Part shown: positions 47,409 to 59,597 of the stretch, piece by piece
Position numbering within the stretch: position 1 is the first letter of the stretch
How the letters are laid out: each line of letters opens with the position of its first letter
From: Tetradesmus obliquus
Taxonomy: Eukaryota > Chlorophyta > Chlorophyceae > Sphaeropleales > Scenedesmaceae
Length of the DNA: 64,000 nt
Assembly (NCBI GenBank): GCA_030272155.1
Contig: CP126201.1
Coordinates: 4,946,501-5,010,500 of the forward strand
Reading direction: 5' to 3'
Translations under genes and position numbers: made by a program
Notes under the pieces: model-generated
The model's input: the letters and a program-made list of their open reading frames with translations, nothing else
Told to the model about the DNA's origin: nothing
Database searches by the model: none

Positions 47409-49586
47409 CTAACTGCCGCTGCCCTGCATTATGTCAGAAAACAGCTTGCTGCCATGCACGTGGTACATACCCACCCAGTCAGAATCAAGTGTGCTTCCAT
47501 ACAGCACACACGGCCCGGCACTGTCAGGCAGCGCGGCAGCATCCATAGCACCAAGCTCACATGCATTCGCGCCGCTGCATGCCTTCATACACTCCTCGGG
47601 TGTCTTGCTGCCCTCATCAGACAGCCTCACGCCTACCTTGAGGCTCGCATCCACTCTATACACCGCATAGCCGGTGCCAGCGCTGTCAGCTTTGAGCGCA
47701 ATGGCTTGCCCGCCGTCTGGGACCTCGAGCAGCAGCTGGCACTTGCGCAAATGCACATCGGTACTGTAGCGGTACATCACACAGGTGCTGTCGCTAATGC
47801 ACAGCTGCCCGCAATCTAGCGCGCTGTCCACGCCATCGTGATCGTCCCATGCTGAGTCATTGCTGAGGGGGAAGTAGTCATTGTCTGAGTCAACCAGCTC
47901 AGGCAGGCATTCGCTGTTGTGGCGGCTGCCGCGCGCAGCTACGGTGTGCGGCGCGCAGCGCATGCAGGCGTCGCCGCGCTTGTGTACCCCTGTTGAGAAG
48001 GTGTCAAAGGGGCAGGCCGTGCAGTTGGCTCCGCCGTGACCCGCCACACACACTGCAGGGTGTGCAGATACACAGGTAGCAGCAGCAGCAGCAGCAGCAG
48101 CAGCGCGCGTGAGACAGCCAAACTGGCATCTGCTTTTCCGTGGAACAACCTGTGCACAGTCAAAGAAGCTGGGAGGATCTGCTGTATGGGCAGTGCATAA
48201 CAGCAGGAGAAAAAGGCAGTGCCCATATTCTGCACTGCTTGCAGTGGCTGCGTGCGGGTCACATAGCCCGCAGATGCATGCATGCCCAGCAGCCATGTGC
48301 ATACACCACTCACCATCACAGTCCTCCTCGCTGTCTGCTTCATCCTTTTGGGTGGTGAAGCCAGCAGGGCAGGGCACACACTCCGCATTGGGTGTATCTG
48401 TGGTGCCTCCGGTGCTGTAGGTGCCCACATCGCATGGCTTGGGGATGCCAAAGTTTATGTCCATGGCCCTGCAGGGACCAGCAGCAGCAGCAGCATTAGC
48501 AGCAGCAGCAGGCACATGCGCATGCATCATCACACCTGAACCATGCTGTACGTGACATGACGTGTATGTTACATCTTACACGCAGTGGTCGATTGGGACG
48601 AGGGGAACAGCAACATGCAGGGAACCTGTGCGCAGTGCAGCATGCATGTAGACATTATGCGCGATATGACACCCGTCAAGACCTGAGGCTGGCACATCAG
48701 CAGAGCGCCAGAGTGCTAGCACTGCAGTGCTGCATGGCTGCCAGTCCAGTACAGTGGCAGTACAGTACGGCAGCTCAATCACAGCGCCTGGCATGCTGGC
48801 CGGTGTCTCGTCAGTTGCCTCACCAGCCCGACTGCACCACACATGCGTCCTCGTCCTCCCCGCCAGCCTCTATGCTGGTGAAGCCGGTGCCACACTCCCT
48901 GCAGGACACAGCAGCAGCAGCAGCGGCAGCAGCAGCAGCAGCAGAGTGGCACTGAGTGGGGGCTCTCAACATCTCCAGCAATTCAATCGCAACTAGCCTG
49001 CTGGTGATGTTGCGTACAGCACTGTGCACATGCAGGCACGGTGAGTGTTGCAGGGATCGTTCAGGTGCAGCGCTGATGGGTGCAGGTGCGTGGAACACAT
49101 GCCTGCCACGACTGCAGACAGTGCAGCTGCTATCCTGGAACGTATGGGCATGCGAAGCACTGAAATAGACGTTGAAGCGCTCCTGACAAGCTGACTCAGA
49201 CCAAAAACAAGCGCCTGCTGCAGCCACTCACTGGCAGGGCTTGCGGTTGTAGCCAGCATTGTAGGTGCCAGGCGGGCACACCTTCGCCTCCCCGGTGCCT
49301 GACATGCCCCAGCCAGGCTTCAGCACACAATCCAGCTCAGATGTGTACGGCACAGCAGCAGGCGTGCCTGAAAGAGTGTCTTTTGTAAACAGATTCGGCG
49401 GGCACAGCACGCAGCGCGCATTGGAGGTCACTGCGCGGGTGCTGTTGATGCCGTAGGAGCCGTTAGCACACATGGCGGCTGCGGGTGGCGTCACGCTGAC
49501 CACGCCCCAGCCTGCAGGGATGAGGCACTGCTCTGCTGACACGGAGCCGGCAGCTGCCGTGGTGAGGCCGTTGCCGCACTGCAGGC

Positions 49587-49622
<36 letters not shown>

Positions 49623-50358
49623 CACACTGAGCGACATGCTCGACACAGCTGCCAGCCACATGTCTGCCGAAGCTGGCAGCCGTGCCCAAACAGTAGCTGC
49701 ATTGACCCCTGCTGCTGCTGTTGCAGCGTCCGTGTAGCACTGACACGCTTGCATGCTGTCCCCTCCCCTATGCTTGCAGTGGATCTCTGCTCACCGGCCT
49801 GCAGGGGTTCTTGTTCCATCCCTCCTTGTAGGAGCCCAGGCCGCACTCGCTGACCCACTCCGCGCCCTCCTGCAGCTCAACGCCAGGTGGCGCCATGCAC
49901 TCCGCATTGCCGCCTGCTCCCTCCACACGAGTCTGGTAGCCTGCAGGGTGGCGAGGTAACAGCAGCAAGTCGCTCGGCAGTCATACCCACGATTGCAGCC
50001 CATGTGTGGGGGATGCAATGGCCGCTGTGGCTTGCACTGCCCTTTCTGTGTGAGTATGCGTGTTGTCTCGCCTAGCTGCGCGTCAAGCCCAACGTGCATC
50101 AAGTGAAGGGGCTTGACCTGCATGCGTTGCTGCATTCACTCACCGTAGGGGCACTCATCACACTTGTACACCTCAGCCTCCCGCCCCTGGTAGGACCCCA
50201 TAGGGCACTCCTCGGCAGCAGTGGCGTTGACGAGGTAGTAGCCCTTGCGCGCCAGCTTGCAGTGGCCGATGCTGGTGCTGTTGTCGCGCACTGTGGTGAT
50301 GCCGGCGGGGCAGGTGAGGCAGGCCGGGAGGCTGTTGAAGTCAGGTGTGTAGGTGCCT

Positions 50359-50401
<43 letters not shown>

Positions 50402-53400
50402 GTGAACAAGGCAGGGGAGGGGGTAAGCTGCAGGGTGACGGCAGAAGACAAAATGGGCATGTTATGCAGCTGTTTGTGGGGCGATGATGCGCAAGGGTGC
50501 ATGCTGCATGCTGGGTAGCTTGACGTGTGGCAACATGGTGTACATGTGTTGCAACCTTGCACTGCTGCAGTCGTATGCTGGTGGCAGTCCTGCACGGCAG
50601 GCAGCTGCTGTTGCGGGTCACAGCCGCACCTCGAGGGCAGGTCTTTGCGCTTGCGCCCATGTCAGCAAAGGAGCCAGGGGGCGCAACTGCACGCAGCAGG
50701 AAGCAAGGCACCAGTCACACCGTTCAGTGGTGCGCAGCACGTGCATGCTGGATGGCAAGCCGCACATTCTGGCGCCATGTGCAGTGTGCATGGCCACGCC
50801 AGTGCTGTGTCTGTGTGAGTGTGCAAGCCAAAATCAAGTAATCAGGTCACACTTGCGATATCACCTGTCCCATTACTTTCATGACAGGCAAAACAATTGG
50901 GCATGCACGCGCATGCTACTCTGCTGAATCGTGCATCAGGTATGATTATGTCTCCAGCAGCAACCCCATTCACCAGAGCAAGAATCATCACCATCATGCC
51001 GCTCACCGCATGCAGTGCTATTTGTGGCGCCTGTCTTGGTTGTGGTGAGGCCTGTGCCGCACTTGGTGCAGCCAACAGTGTTGCCGCCAACATTGTACGT
51101 GCCTGGCAGCAGCAGCAGATGCACCAACAGCAGCCAGCAGCAGGCGGACAGCATTCATTGCGTAGCCCTGCTGCAACCCTACAGCCCTCACTGCACATGC
51201 ATGCACCACTACTGTGGAAAGGCAGCAGTGCCAGGCATAGATGCACACAGGTGGCAAGACGGCGGCCAGTTGTTGCACCATTGCGGCAGCCCGCAGCAAA
51301 CAGCTGCTGCGCTCACCAATGGGGCATATGAACACGTCTATCTTGACAGTGCCCCTGTCATCATTCTGAGTTGTGCTGCGGCCGTAGCCAGGCATCGTGT
51401 AGCACTGCGCAGCAGCAGCAGCAGCAGCAGCAGCAGCACAAACGGCAAGGAGCGTTGGTGCGCACCCTGGTGACTCTGAGCATGCTGTAGCAGCCTCACA
51501 GCTACACCAGATGTATGCTGTTGCAGCTGCTCAATGCAGCCGCAAACCATGTAAGAATAATCCAACAAACTGAGCTCCGCTCACCTGCTGCTCGCTCCTG
51601 GCGCCCTCTGAGATTGTGGCCAGGCCGGGTGTGCAGTTGAAGGCCCTGCTGTCGGGATTGCTGTCTGCGCTGCCGCCCGGGCAGTACTGGCCCTTGGGGC
51701 AGGGCACACACCAGGAGCTGTCTGCGTCTGCTGTGCCGTTCATCATGAAGCCAGCGGAGCAGTCTGCAGCCACGCAATGCGCGGATAACAGCAGCAGCAG
51801 CAGTGACAACAGCAGCAATAGTTGAACGTAACACTGAGCTGTCTGCGTCTGCTGTGCCGTTCATCATGAAGCCAGCGGAGCAGTCTGCAGTGCAACAGCA
51901 GCAGGTAGCAGCAGAGCAATGCACAGTGAGAGCAGCAGAAGCAGCCGCAGCAGCAAGCCAACGTCCTAGTGGCTGCCACGCTTCAGCAGATACATTCATC
52001 TTCGAGGGCGGAGTGGGTGCATGCTAAGCTATGTCGGCGGACCTGCCTTTGCTTTGCGCTGTTAGCTACATAGCTCGCTGCTTGCAGCGTGGACGGCGAC
52101 TGCAGCATGCACAACACGTCGGCGAGCAAGTGTCTGCAACTGCGCAGGCGCGTGTAATGCACACCCGTGCACCCTCCCCCGCGCTACAGCCCCACAGTCT
52201 CACCGCATGTCTTGCCCACGCCATCCCTGCGCAGCCGCCAGCCAGCAAAGCAGGTGGAGCACTGCAGCTCTGTGCTGTTGTCGCTGCCAGGCACGCGCAC
52301 GCTGCGGCACGTGGCGCAGCCCCTGTGCACGTCCTTGCACACTGCAGGAGGTGTGGGCGGCGGGGAGGCAGCGGCAGCAGCAGCACGTGAGGATCAAGTT
52401 GTGGTGATGCGGCACCTGGCCACATGCAGCGGCTAGTAACGCATGCCTCAGTGCAAGCAATAGCGTGACTAACAGCAGCCGCAGCAGCCGTAGCAGCAGC
52501 AGCGCAGGCAAGGTCCCAGCCACTCACGTGGCTCGCAGCTGCCAGTCACCTCCCCCCACTGGTTCTTGCCCAGGCAGCTGCTCACGTAGCGCCCCTTGAA
52601 GCTGGGAGCACAGCCCGCAATGCACCTGAAGCCCACCACGTTGCCGTTGGCGCAGCTGGCGCCCCAGCCGCGGCTGTCTTCGGGCGGCTCCGCAGTGGGC
52701 GGCCCGGGGCAGATGTCTGCAGGCAGTGGCGGCGGCAGCAGCAGCAGCAGCAGCAGCAGCAGAACGAGCACGTTGCTGGACGATGGGCAGCTGTTATGCT
52801 TGAGGGCCACGTGTTGGAAGCGCGCAAACGTCATCATGCAGCAAAGCTCAATGCACGTGTGCTTCCAGCATGTTGAGGTGTAGCCGCCAGCTTCGTTGCT
52901 GCTGCTGCCTGGCTGCTAGAGCCAGCCGCTCCCCCCACCTGGGCATGTGCCTGTTGGCGCTGCCCAGCTGTCCTTGCCGCTGCACTGGATGCTGTAGCCA
53001 GGGCCGAAGGGCGAGTCACAAGGGGCCCTGCAGCTGCTGCCGGAGGTGATGTTGGCACAGCTGGCAGGCCAGCCTGCACTGTTGGAGGTGGGCTCTGACG
53101 GCATGCGCGAGCAGCGGTCTGCGGCAGCAGCGGCAGCAGCAGCAGCAGCAATGGCGGCAGCAGCAACAGCAGCGACAAACCCGGTATCATCGACAGCAGT
53201 GATGCCATCAGCCAAGCAGTGGGGTAAGAACGGCAGAGCGTTCCTAATCGAGAAAAGCACACCCCGGACATCATATGCCTGCTAATTGTCATGCCAGACA
53301 TGTGAGGAGCACAGGTAGCTGCAAAAACTGCAGTCTGCAAGGCAACAAACCGGATCGTTAGGCGTAAAACGCTCACCACGTGTGCAGCTGCCGCTGGCTG

Positions 53401-54839
53401 CGCTCCATGTGTTCTTTGCCAGGCACGTGGCCTTATAGCCTGGCCCGCTCCAGCCAGCAGCACACGGCGTATTGCAGCTCTCATTCACGGCAGCACCCGA
53501 GCAGCTGCTGGGCCAGCCTGCTGTGTCGTTCTGCGTAGAGGCAGCCGGCAGGCCTGGGCACGTGTCTGCAGCAGCAGCGGGCAGCGCAGCAGCGGCAGCA
53601 GAAACAGCAAGAGTGCATTAATGGCTGTGGAGGCAGACTGGTGCATGTGCAACAGAGGTGTATGCGGGGCAGCCGGCAGCGCAAGGGCAGCAGTAACAGC
53701 AGGTTGACGGCCGTGGCAGCAGCCTGGTGTGTGCATGGCAGTACAGCCTGGTGTGTGCATGGCAGTACAGCCTGGTGTGTGCATGGCAGTACAGCCTGGT
53801 GTGTGCATGGCAGTACAGCCTGGTGTGTGCATGGCAGTACAGCCTGGTGTGTGCATGGCAGTACAGCTTGGTGTGTGCATGGCAGTACAGCCTGGTGTGT
53901 GCATGGCAGTACAGCCTGGTGTGTGCATGGCAGTACAGCCTGGTGTGTGCATGGCAGTACAGCCTGGTGTGTGCATGGCAGTACAGCCTGGTGTGTGCAT
54001 GGCAGTACAGCCTGGTGTGTGCATGGCAGTACAGCCTGGTGTGTGCATGGCAGTACAGCCTGGTGTGTGCATGGCAGTACAGCGTGCTGCACACCGCCTT
54101 GCACGCCGACGACATAGGTGACATAGGTGTGCATGTTTGTGAAGCCCATCCATCTGGGATCACTGACTTTCCCTAGGGTTTATGGCAGCTGGCTGTTGCA
54201 GGTTGTGCATGCGGCAGCATGTCCAGCAGGCAGATGGCAAGTACTGAATGAAAAAGAAGAGCCTGCTGGCGCACCGCGAGTGCAGTTGCCCCTGAAGCCT
54301 GGCGCCCAGGTTGCATTGCTGAAGCAGCGGGTCACCAGGGAGCCACTATAGCCAGGCGCACAGGCCTGTTTGCAGACGCTGTTGGCCAGCAGGTTGGTGC
54401 AGTTGGTGGGCCAGCCGGTGCCGTAGGCGGGAGTCTTGGCAGGCGGCATGCCTGGGCAGAAGGCTGCGGTTGAGGAAAAGCGCCGGTGAGAAAAAGGGGG
54501 CATGTGAGCGCAGTGATGCGCGCAGGGAACACACAGTATGGGCGATGGCAGGGTGCACACACAGGGGCCTAGGCTAGCGAACATTGGAAGCCATTGTACG
54601 CGTTGGAGTGAGGTGCGGCCTGAGTTCAGAGTCGCTTACGGAGGTAGCATGTGCCTCCTGGCTGTGACCATGTGCCGTCCGCTTTGCAGGTGCTGGTGAG
54701 GTTGGTGCCGACGTAGCCGGCAGCGCAACGCGACACACACACGGAACCATAAGGCTGCTGCAGGCATGCGTCAGGCCAGCCCGTGGTGTTGGCAATAGGC
54801 GTGAGCGTGGGCACTCCTGCACATGTGACTGCAGAATGC

Positions 54840-54876
<37 letters not shown>

Positions 54877-57800
54877 TGGTGCCGTCAGCATCACGAGCAC
54901 ATCATGACTGAAGGCAGATACAAGCTTACACACTTTGTCAAGCACTTGCCATAGTGGCGTAATAGATCACACAGAAGGAGGCCCAGCAGCAGGAGTGCAG
55001 CTTGTTGGACATCCGTCTGTGTGTCATCTCACTTTGTGTGCACGAGCCTTCCACAGGTGACCAGGTGCCGTTTGCTGTGCAGGTTGTTGACAGCGCTCCA
55101 CTAAAGCCTTCGCTGCATTTGGAGCGGCAGGCTGCGCTAGAACCCATGCCAGCGCAATTTGCCGGCCATAAAGCATTGGGTGCCGGCGGTGGTGGCGCTT
55201 TACAGAACACTGCGGCAACAAAACCAGCAGCAGCAGGGGCAGCAACAGGGCAGTGATATTCCATCATAGCACGCACACACGTGACAATGTGTATCTTACG
55301 GGCAGCTTAGCAGCAGGCAGCTAGCATGCGGAAGTCACCAGCAGGTGCTCCTGGTTCCTGCTGCAGCCGCTCACCTAGCGCACAGGCCCCCTGCACTTCT
55401 GACCACTGCCCGTCCTCCCCGCAGGTGCTGCTGACGCCACCGCTGAAGCCAGGCGCGCACGGCGCGCTGCACAGCCCCTTGTAGGGCTGGCCGCTGCAGC
55501 TGACTAGGAAGCCTGCGCTGTTGGCTGCCGGCGGCGGCAGGCCTGTGCATGTGACTGCGGCAAGCGCATAATGCGCAGCGGCAGCAGACAGAACAGCAGG
55601 CAAGAGCGCTGCTCTGTGAGGAAACAGCGCTTTGTAGGGCTGCTTGCTGCAGCTGGCTGGAAAAGCTGCGCTGTTGGCTGCCGGCTTTGGCAAATCATTG
55701 CATGTGACTGCTGCATTGCGCGTGGTTGCAGGAAGCGCAGATCAGCAGCTAAGAGCCAGCATGTTGCGCTGCAATGACACGTACCAAGCACTGCCAGTCA
55801 GACACTCTGCAATAGCAGCAAGCAACAGTCGAGCAATCCACGGCCAGATCTGCAAGTCGCAACTCACTCTGCTCGCAGCGGCCTTCCACAGGTGACCAGC
55901 CCTCCCCTATGTAGCAGCCGCTGCTCAGCATGCCGCTGAAGCCCTCAGCACATTTGGTTGCGCAGGCCTGGCCTGCCGCCACGCCTGCACAGCTGGCTGG
56001 CCATGGCTGGCTGTTGGCTGGCTGCTCCTGGGTGGGAAGCCCAGGGCATGTTGCTGCAGAGCAAAGCAGTAGCAGCATTGGCAACTATAGGAGGCTAGAC
56101 AAGTGTGACAGTGCCTTGCGTTGCACAGCCACAAGCAAATTAAACACATCTAAGCACATAGCGTCACAAGCAATTCCCCGACCACACGGATCACCGCCAG
56201 AGCTTTGCGCAGCCTTGCCGCTTGTAGCCGCTACTTACCCTGCTGGCACACGCCCTCAACAGGCGACCACTGCCCTGCCATGCTGCAGCTGCTGATCAGC
56301 TGCCCTTCGTAGCCCTCTGCACAGCTGGTGCTGCAGGTCTGACCTATTGCCAGACCGGCACAGGTTTCAGGCCAGCCATTGCTGTTGGCTGGCGGCTCCT
56401 GGGTGGGCAGCCCAGGGTATGTTGCTGCAGAGCAGAGCAGCAGCGGCGTACGATGAATTTTGATACACGTGTCGCACTTGCTTGAATTTAGTAACATAGA
56501 CACTTGCCAGCTACATGCAGTTGCACTGCTCAGACGCCAAGCATTCAAAACGCGTGTCAGCCAGCGCCGTCACTGATGCTGCTCCTGCCACACACCAGCA
56601 ACTTGAGCGAGCTCCTACTGCTGTGTGGCCACACACCTGGCTGGCACACGCCCTCAACAGGCGACCATGCCCCTGTTGTGCTGCAGCTGCTAATCAGCTG
56701 CCCTGTGTAGCCCTCAGCACATTTGGTGGCGCAGACCTGGCCCACTGCCTGGCCTGCACAGCTTGCGGGCCATGGCTGGCTGTTGGCTGGCTGCTGCTCG
56801 GTGGGTGTGCCAGCGCACGTAACTGCAGGGCAGGCAGCAGCCACAAGTGGTGTCATGACTCAAGCAGTGTTGAGTCGGCAATGCAGTTCAGGCTGCAGTC
56901 TGCCTATGTTTGCTCCAAATGCAGTCCTGTGTGTGCAAGCGCTACGCCTCAGTGTGCTTACCTTGCGTGCACGAGCCCGCAACACTCGACCACGTGCCCG
57001 CAACGCTGCAGGTGCTCTGCATCTGGCCTGTGTATCCCTCCGCACACTTTGTGCCGCAGGTTTGGCCGGCAGTTAGGCCTGCACAGGTGGCAGGCCAGCC
57101 GATGCTGTTGGCTGGCGGCTGCTGGCTGGGCAGCCCGGGGCACGTCACTGCAGACATAACAGCAGCAGCAGCAGCAGCGGGGCGGCAAGGCAGACAGCAA
57201 CTGGTGGAGAGCTTCAAGGAACGTCGACGTGCTTGGCGGTTGCGAGTATGCAGGTGCTATGCAACCAAGCATTGCAGCAGGTACCACACGCTCGCAAAGG
57301 CGATAACGCAGCAGGGTGTGCTGTTCTCACATAATCATAATGCCAGCAAGCTCCTGCAGCGCACCTGGGCTGCAGGAGCCTTGCGGCGATGACCAGTCCC
57401 CGCTGCTGCTGCAGCTGCTGCTTATGCTGCCGGTGTAACCAGTTGCACATGCCGCTGTGCACACAGCACCAAGGGCTGAGCCTGCACAGCTTGCCGGCCA
57501 GCCAGCTGTGTTAGCGGGTGGTGCTGCAGTGGGTGATCCTTGGCAGGTGACTGGGCTGCAGGATCCTGCTGCTGGTGACCAGGCTCCGCTGCTGCTGCAA
57601 GTGCTGCCGATGCTGCCGGTGTAACCAGCCGAACAGACAGCTGTGCACACAGCGTTCGGTGCCGAGCCCGCGCAGCTTGTTGGCCAGCCGGCTGTGTTGG
57701 CTGGTGCTGCTGCAGTGGGCGAACCTTGGCAGGTGACTGGGCTGCAGGAGCCTGCTGCTGGCGACCAGAATCCTGTGTCACTGCAGGTGCTGCTGACGCT

Positions 57801-59597
57801 GCCAGTGAAGCCAGTTGAACACACTGCAGTACATAACACACCAGGCGCTGCTCCTGCACAGGAGCCAGGCCATCCTGCTGTGTTTGCTGGCGCTGCTGCT
57901 GTTGGTGTGCCGGAACACACAACAGTCGAGCGAGTGCAGTTGCCGTCTACAGAGGACCACCCCAAATTGCTGCAGGTGGTGCACACTCTGCCAATGAAGC
58001 CAGCAGAGCAGTTTGCCCTGCACACATCGCCGGCTGCTGCTGGTGCGCAGCTGGCGGGCCAGCTGGCTGCATTAGCAGGTGTGCTGCTGGGCCTGGAGCT
58101 GCAAGCCACAGGCAGGCAGGCCCCTGTGGCCCCTGACCAGGTTCCGCTGCTGGTGCAGTTGCTGCTGATGCTGCCCAGCAAGCCCAGCGGGCACGACTGT
58201 TTGCACACGGTGCCCACTGCTGCCCCTGAGCAGGAGGAGGGCCATACCCAGCCCAGTGGCAGTGCTGGAGGCAGGCCTGCGCATGAGGTAGCTGTTGCAG
58301 GGGATGTTGCGCTGTTGCCGACCACGGTGGATGCACCTCCGGCTGCAGGTGGCACGAATTAGACACGCAGTAGATGCAGTGGGTGTGTTGCCAGAGCTGT
58401 AAGCAAGCATGCCCGTGCTCCAGAGAGCTGCAAAGGTTGTAGCTGTGGCCTGAGCATTGTTTCAACACTTGTGCGCTGTGCAGGTGGTGCTTGCCAATGC
58501 TGCTGCTTGACAGTGCGGCATTTCCTGCTGCTGCGGACCCACTGCCACTCACTGCATGTGTAGCTCACTGCCAGCTCTTTGTTCCACACGTCAGAGCCTT
58601 CAGAGCAGATGCAACGGCGTGTAAGCAGTTTGTGAGGTGCATGCAGCACCACGCTTCAGCGGCAGTGATCACGCAGCAGCTAACACTCCGTGCCTGCAGG
58701 TTGAACACAACAAATGCTCACATGTACCTGCTGCTGCGCTCTCTGCATATGCATAAGGCGCAGACACACACTGCCAGATGCAGCGCAGCCTCATAATTAT
58801 GGTTTGTAACGCAAAGCCGCAGCAGCAGCAGCAGCTGACATATTGGGCCACTGCAGGCACCCACAGATGATGGAGCTTGAGAGCCCGAAAGCCGACAGCG
58901 TGACGTTGCAGCTGCTCTTGCCCTCACACAGCGACCTGGCCTTGCTGGTGACGTCCATGACAGCGCAGGTGCTGCGCGTGAACAGTGCTATGCAGCGCGA
59001 GTCAGCAGCGCGGCCGAAAGTGGCTGAGGTGACGCTGATGACGCCTTGATTGCCGCAGCTGGCGGTGCCCCCTGAGCCGTCTGTCATGTCGCACACTGAC
59101 ACGGTGCTGGTTGGGGACACTGCATACCACACAGCAGGCAAGACAGGGCCCGGACGTCAAGCTATTGTAAAGGGAAAGGGCGAGCGCCAGCAGATTATGT
59201 CTGTTGTTGACAGTGTACTGCTGCTAGGGCACACACAGGGACTCCCTCACGTCGGACGTGCTGCTGGCGTGACGGTTGCAACCGCTGCTTGAGTCGTTAG
59301 CAGCTGCTGCAGCTGCTGCAGCTGGCAGGCTGCCGGCCTTTATGTTAGCGGAAGTGGCGTGTCAAGGCGAATGCTGCAAAGACTCCTACTGCTCAAACCG
59401 ATTGGGGCCAGTAGCCCACAGCGGGTTTATGCTGGTGGGCAGTACGCTGTGCCTGCTGTGGTGTCCCGACAGCCGGCCATAACCACGATAACCAGCACGA
59501 CAACATTGGCAGCGAAAAATTTACCTGTCGCAGCATCAGTCACGTGGGCTAGCGCAAGGAGGCAGCATGCCAAAGCCCAGCACCCCTTCAAGTCCAT
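47409..59597 (-). CDS. Large secreted SUEL-lectin / sushi-like / GCC2-GCC3 protein
   Basis: Twenty-six phase-consistent exons, about 1841 residues. Exons (5' to 3'): 59525..59597, 58865..59119, 58553..58597, 57365..58342, 56962..57147, 56637..56822, 56239..56424, 55868..56053, 55375..55554, 55033..55209, 54640..54828, 54275..54463, 53377..53565, 52939..53118, 52528..52716, 52204..52341, 51585..51763, 51317..51404, 51007..51102, 50630..50686, 50144..50356, 49795..49940, 49232..49578, 48824..48898, 48314..48468, 47409..48052. Exon 1 is a signal peptide (MDLKGCWALACCLLALAHVT). Then come a SUEL (galactose/rhamnose-binding) lectin domain, 16 sushi-like modules, Cys-rich GCC2/GCC3-type modules and a Cys-rich C-terminus with PAN-like spacing. 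No membrane segment is seen, so secretion to the wall or matrix, with sugar or cell-surface binding, is inferred. An extra exon between exons 1 and 2 cannot be excluded. Confidence 0.87.
49586..49621 (+). repeat. (CAG)n run at a 3' splice site of the lectin/sushi gene
   Basis: CAG triplets, read as CTG on the coding strand, a few bases before the acceptor of the exon ending at 49578. Confidence 0.9.
50357..50401 (+). repeat. (CAG)n run at a 3' splice site of the lectin/sushi gene
   Basis: Fifteen CAG triplets directly against the exon ending at 50356. On the coding strand the acceptor is the last unit of the CTG run followed by CAG. Confidence 0.92.
51836..51890 (-). other. Exact 55-bp intronic copy of a GCC2/GCC3 exon start
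   Basis: Identical to 51715-51769, covering the CTGCAG acceptor and the first 49 bp of the exon (encoding CSAGFMMNGTADADSS). It lies 121 bp upstream on the coding strand, in the intron. Confidence 0.9.
53722..54081 (+). repeat. 24-bp minisatellite, 15 copies
   Basis: Fifteen units of 24 bp (GCCTGGTGTGTGCATGGCAG plus TACA), identical except for one C-to-T change near 53868. The array is in the intron between the exons 54275..54463 and 53377..53565 of the lectin/sushi gene. Because 24 is divisible by three, long open frames appear on both strands; they are artefacts. Confidence 0.97.
55622..55714 (-). other. Intronic partial copy of a sushi-like exon
   Basis: About 93 bp resembling 55467-55560, with the CTGCAG acceptor, VTCNDLPKPAANSAAFPASC in frame and QPYKALF. 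It then diverges. The missing second half means it cannot encode a full module; it is read as a decayed partial duplication. Confidence 0.75.
58553..59119 (-). other. SUEL (galactose/rhamnose-binding) lectin domain
   Basis: Encoded by two exons of the large gene. Signature phrases: ISVTSATFGRAADSRC, CEGKSSCNVTLSAFG, and across the splice SSIIC-SDVWNKELAVSYTC, which matches the family end (FG.DPC..T.KYLEVTYTC). The donor GTGGGT at 58864 and the acceptor at 58598 restore this motif exactly. Confidence 0.85.

Larger units (their letters stand above)
52528..58342 (-). other. Array of 16 sushi-like six-Cys modules
   Basis: Five modules lie in one exon (57365..58342) and eleven follow in single exons of 177-189 bp, all with phase 1 at both ends. 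The consensus runs VTC.GLP...PANS.GWP.SC, AG...GQ.C...C.EGY.G, then SSC...G.WSPV.GSC. Each has six Cys and an invariant GWP/PWP tryptophan. The Cys and Trp pattern resembles CCP/sushi with an extra Cys pair. In the module at 56239..56424 the first Cys codon is TAC (Tyr). Confidence 0.85.

Noticed and set aside
53722..54081. CRISPR-like repeat array
   Set aside because: Contiguous 24-bp units with no spacers; eukaryotic context.
53481..54176. Several long open frames of an 8-residue repeat on both strands
   Set aside because: Created by the 24-bp minisatellite in an intron; periodicity keeps all frames open.
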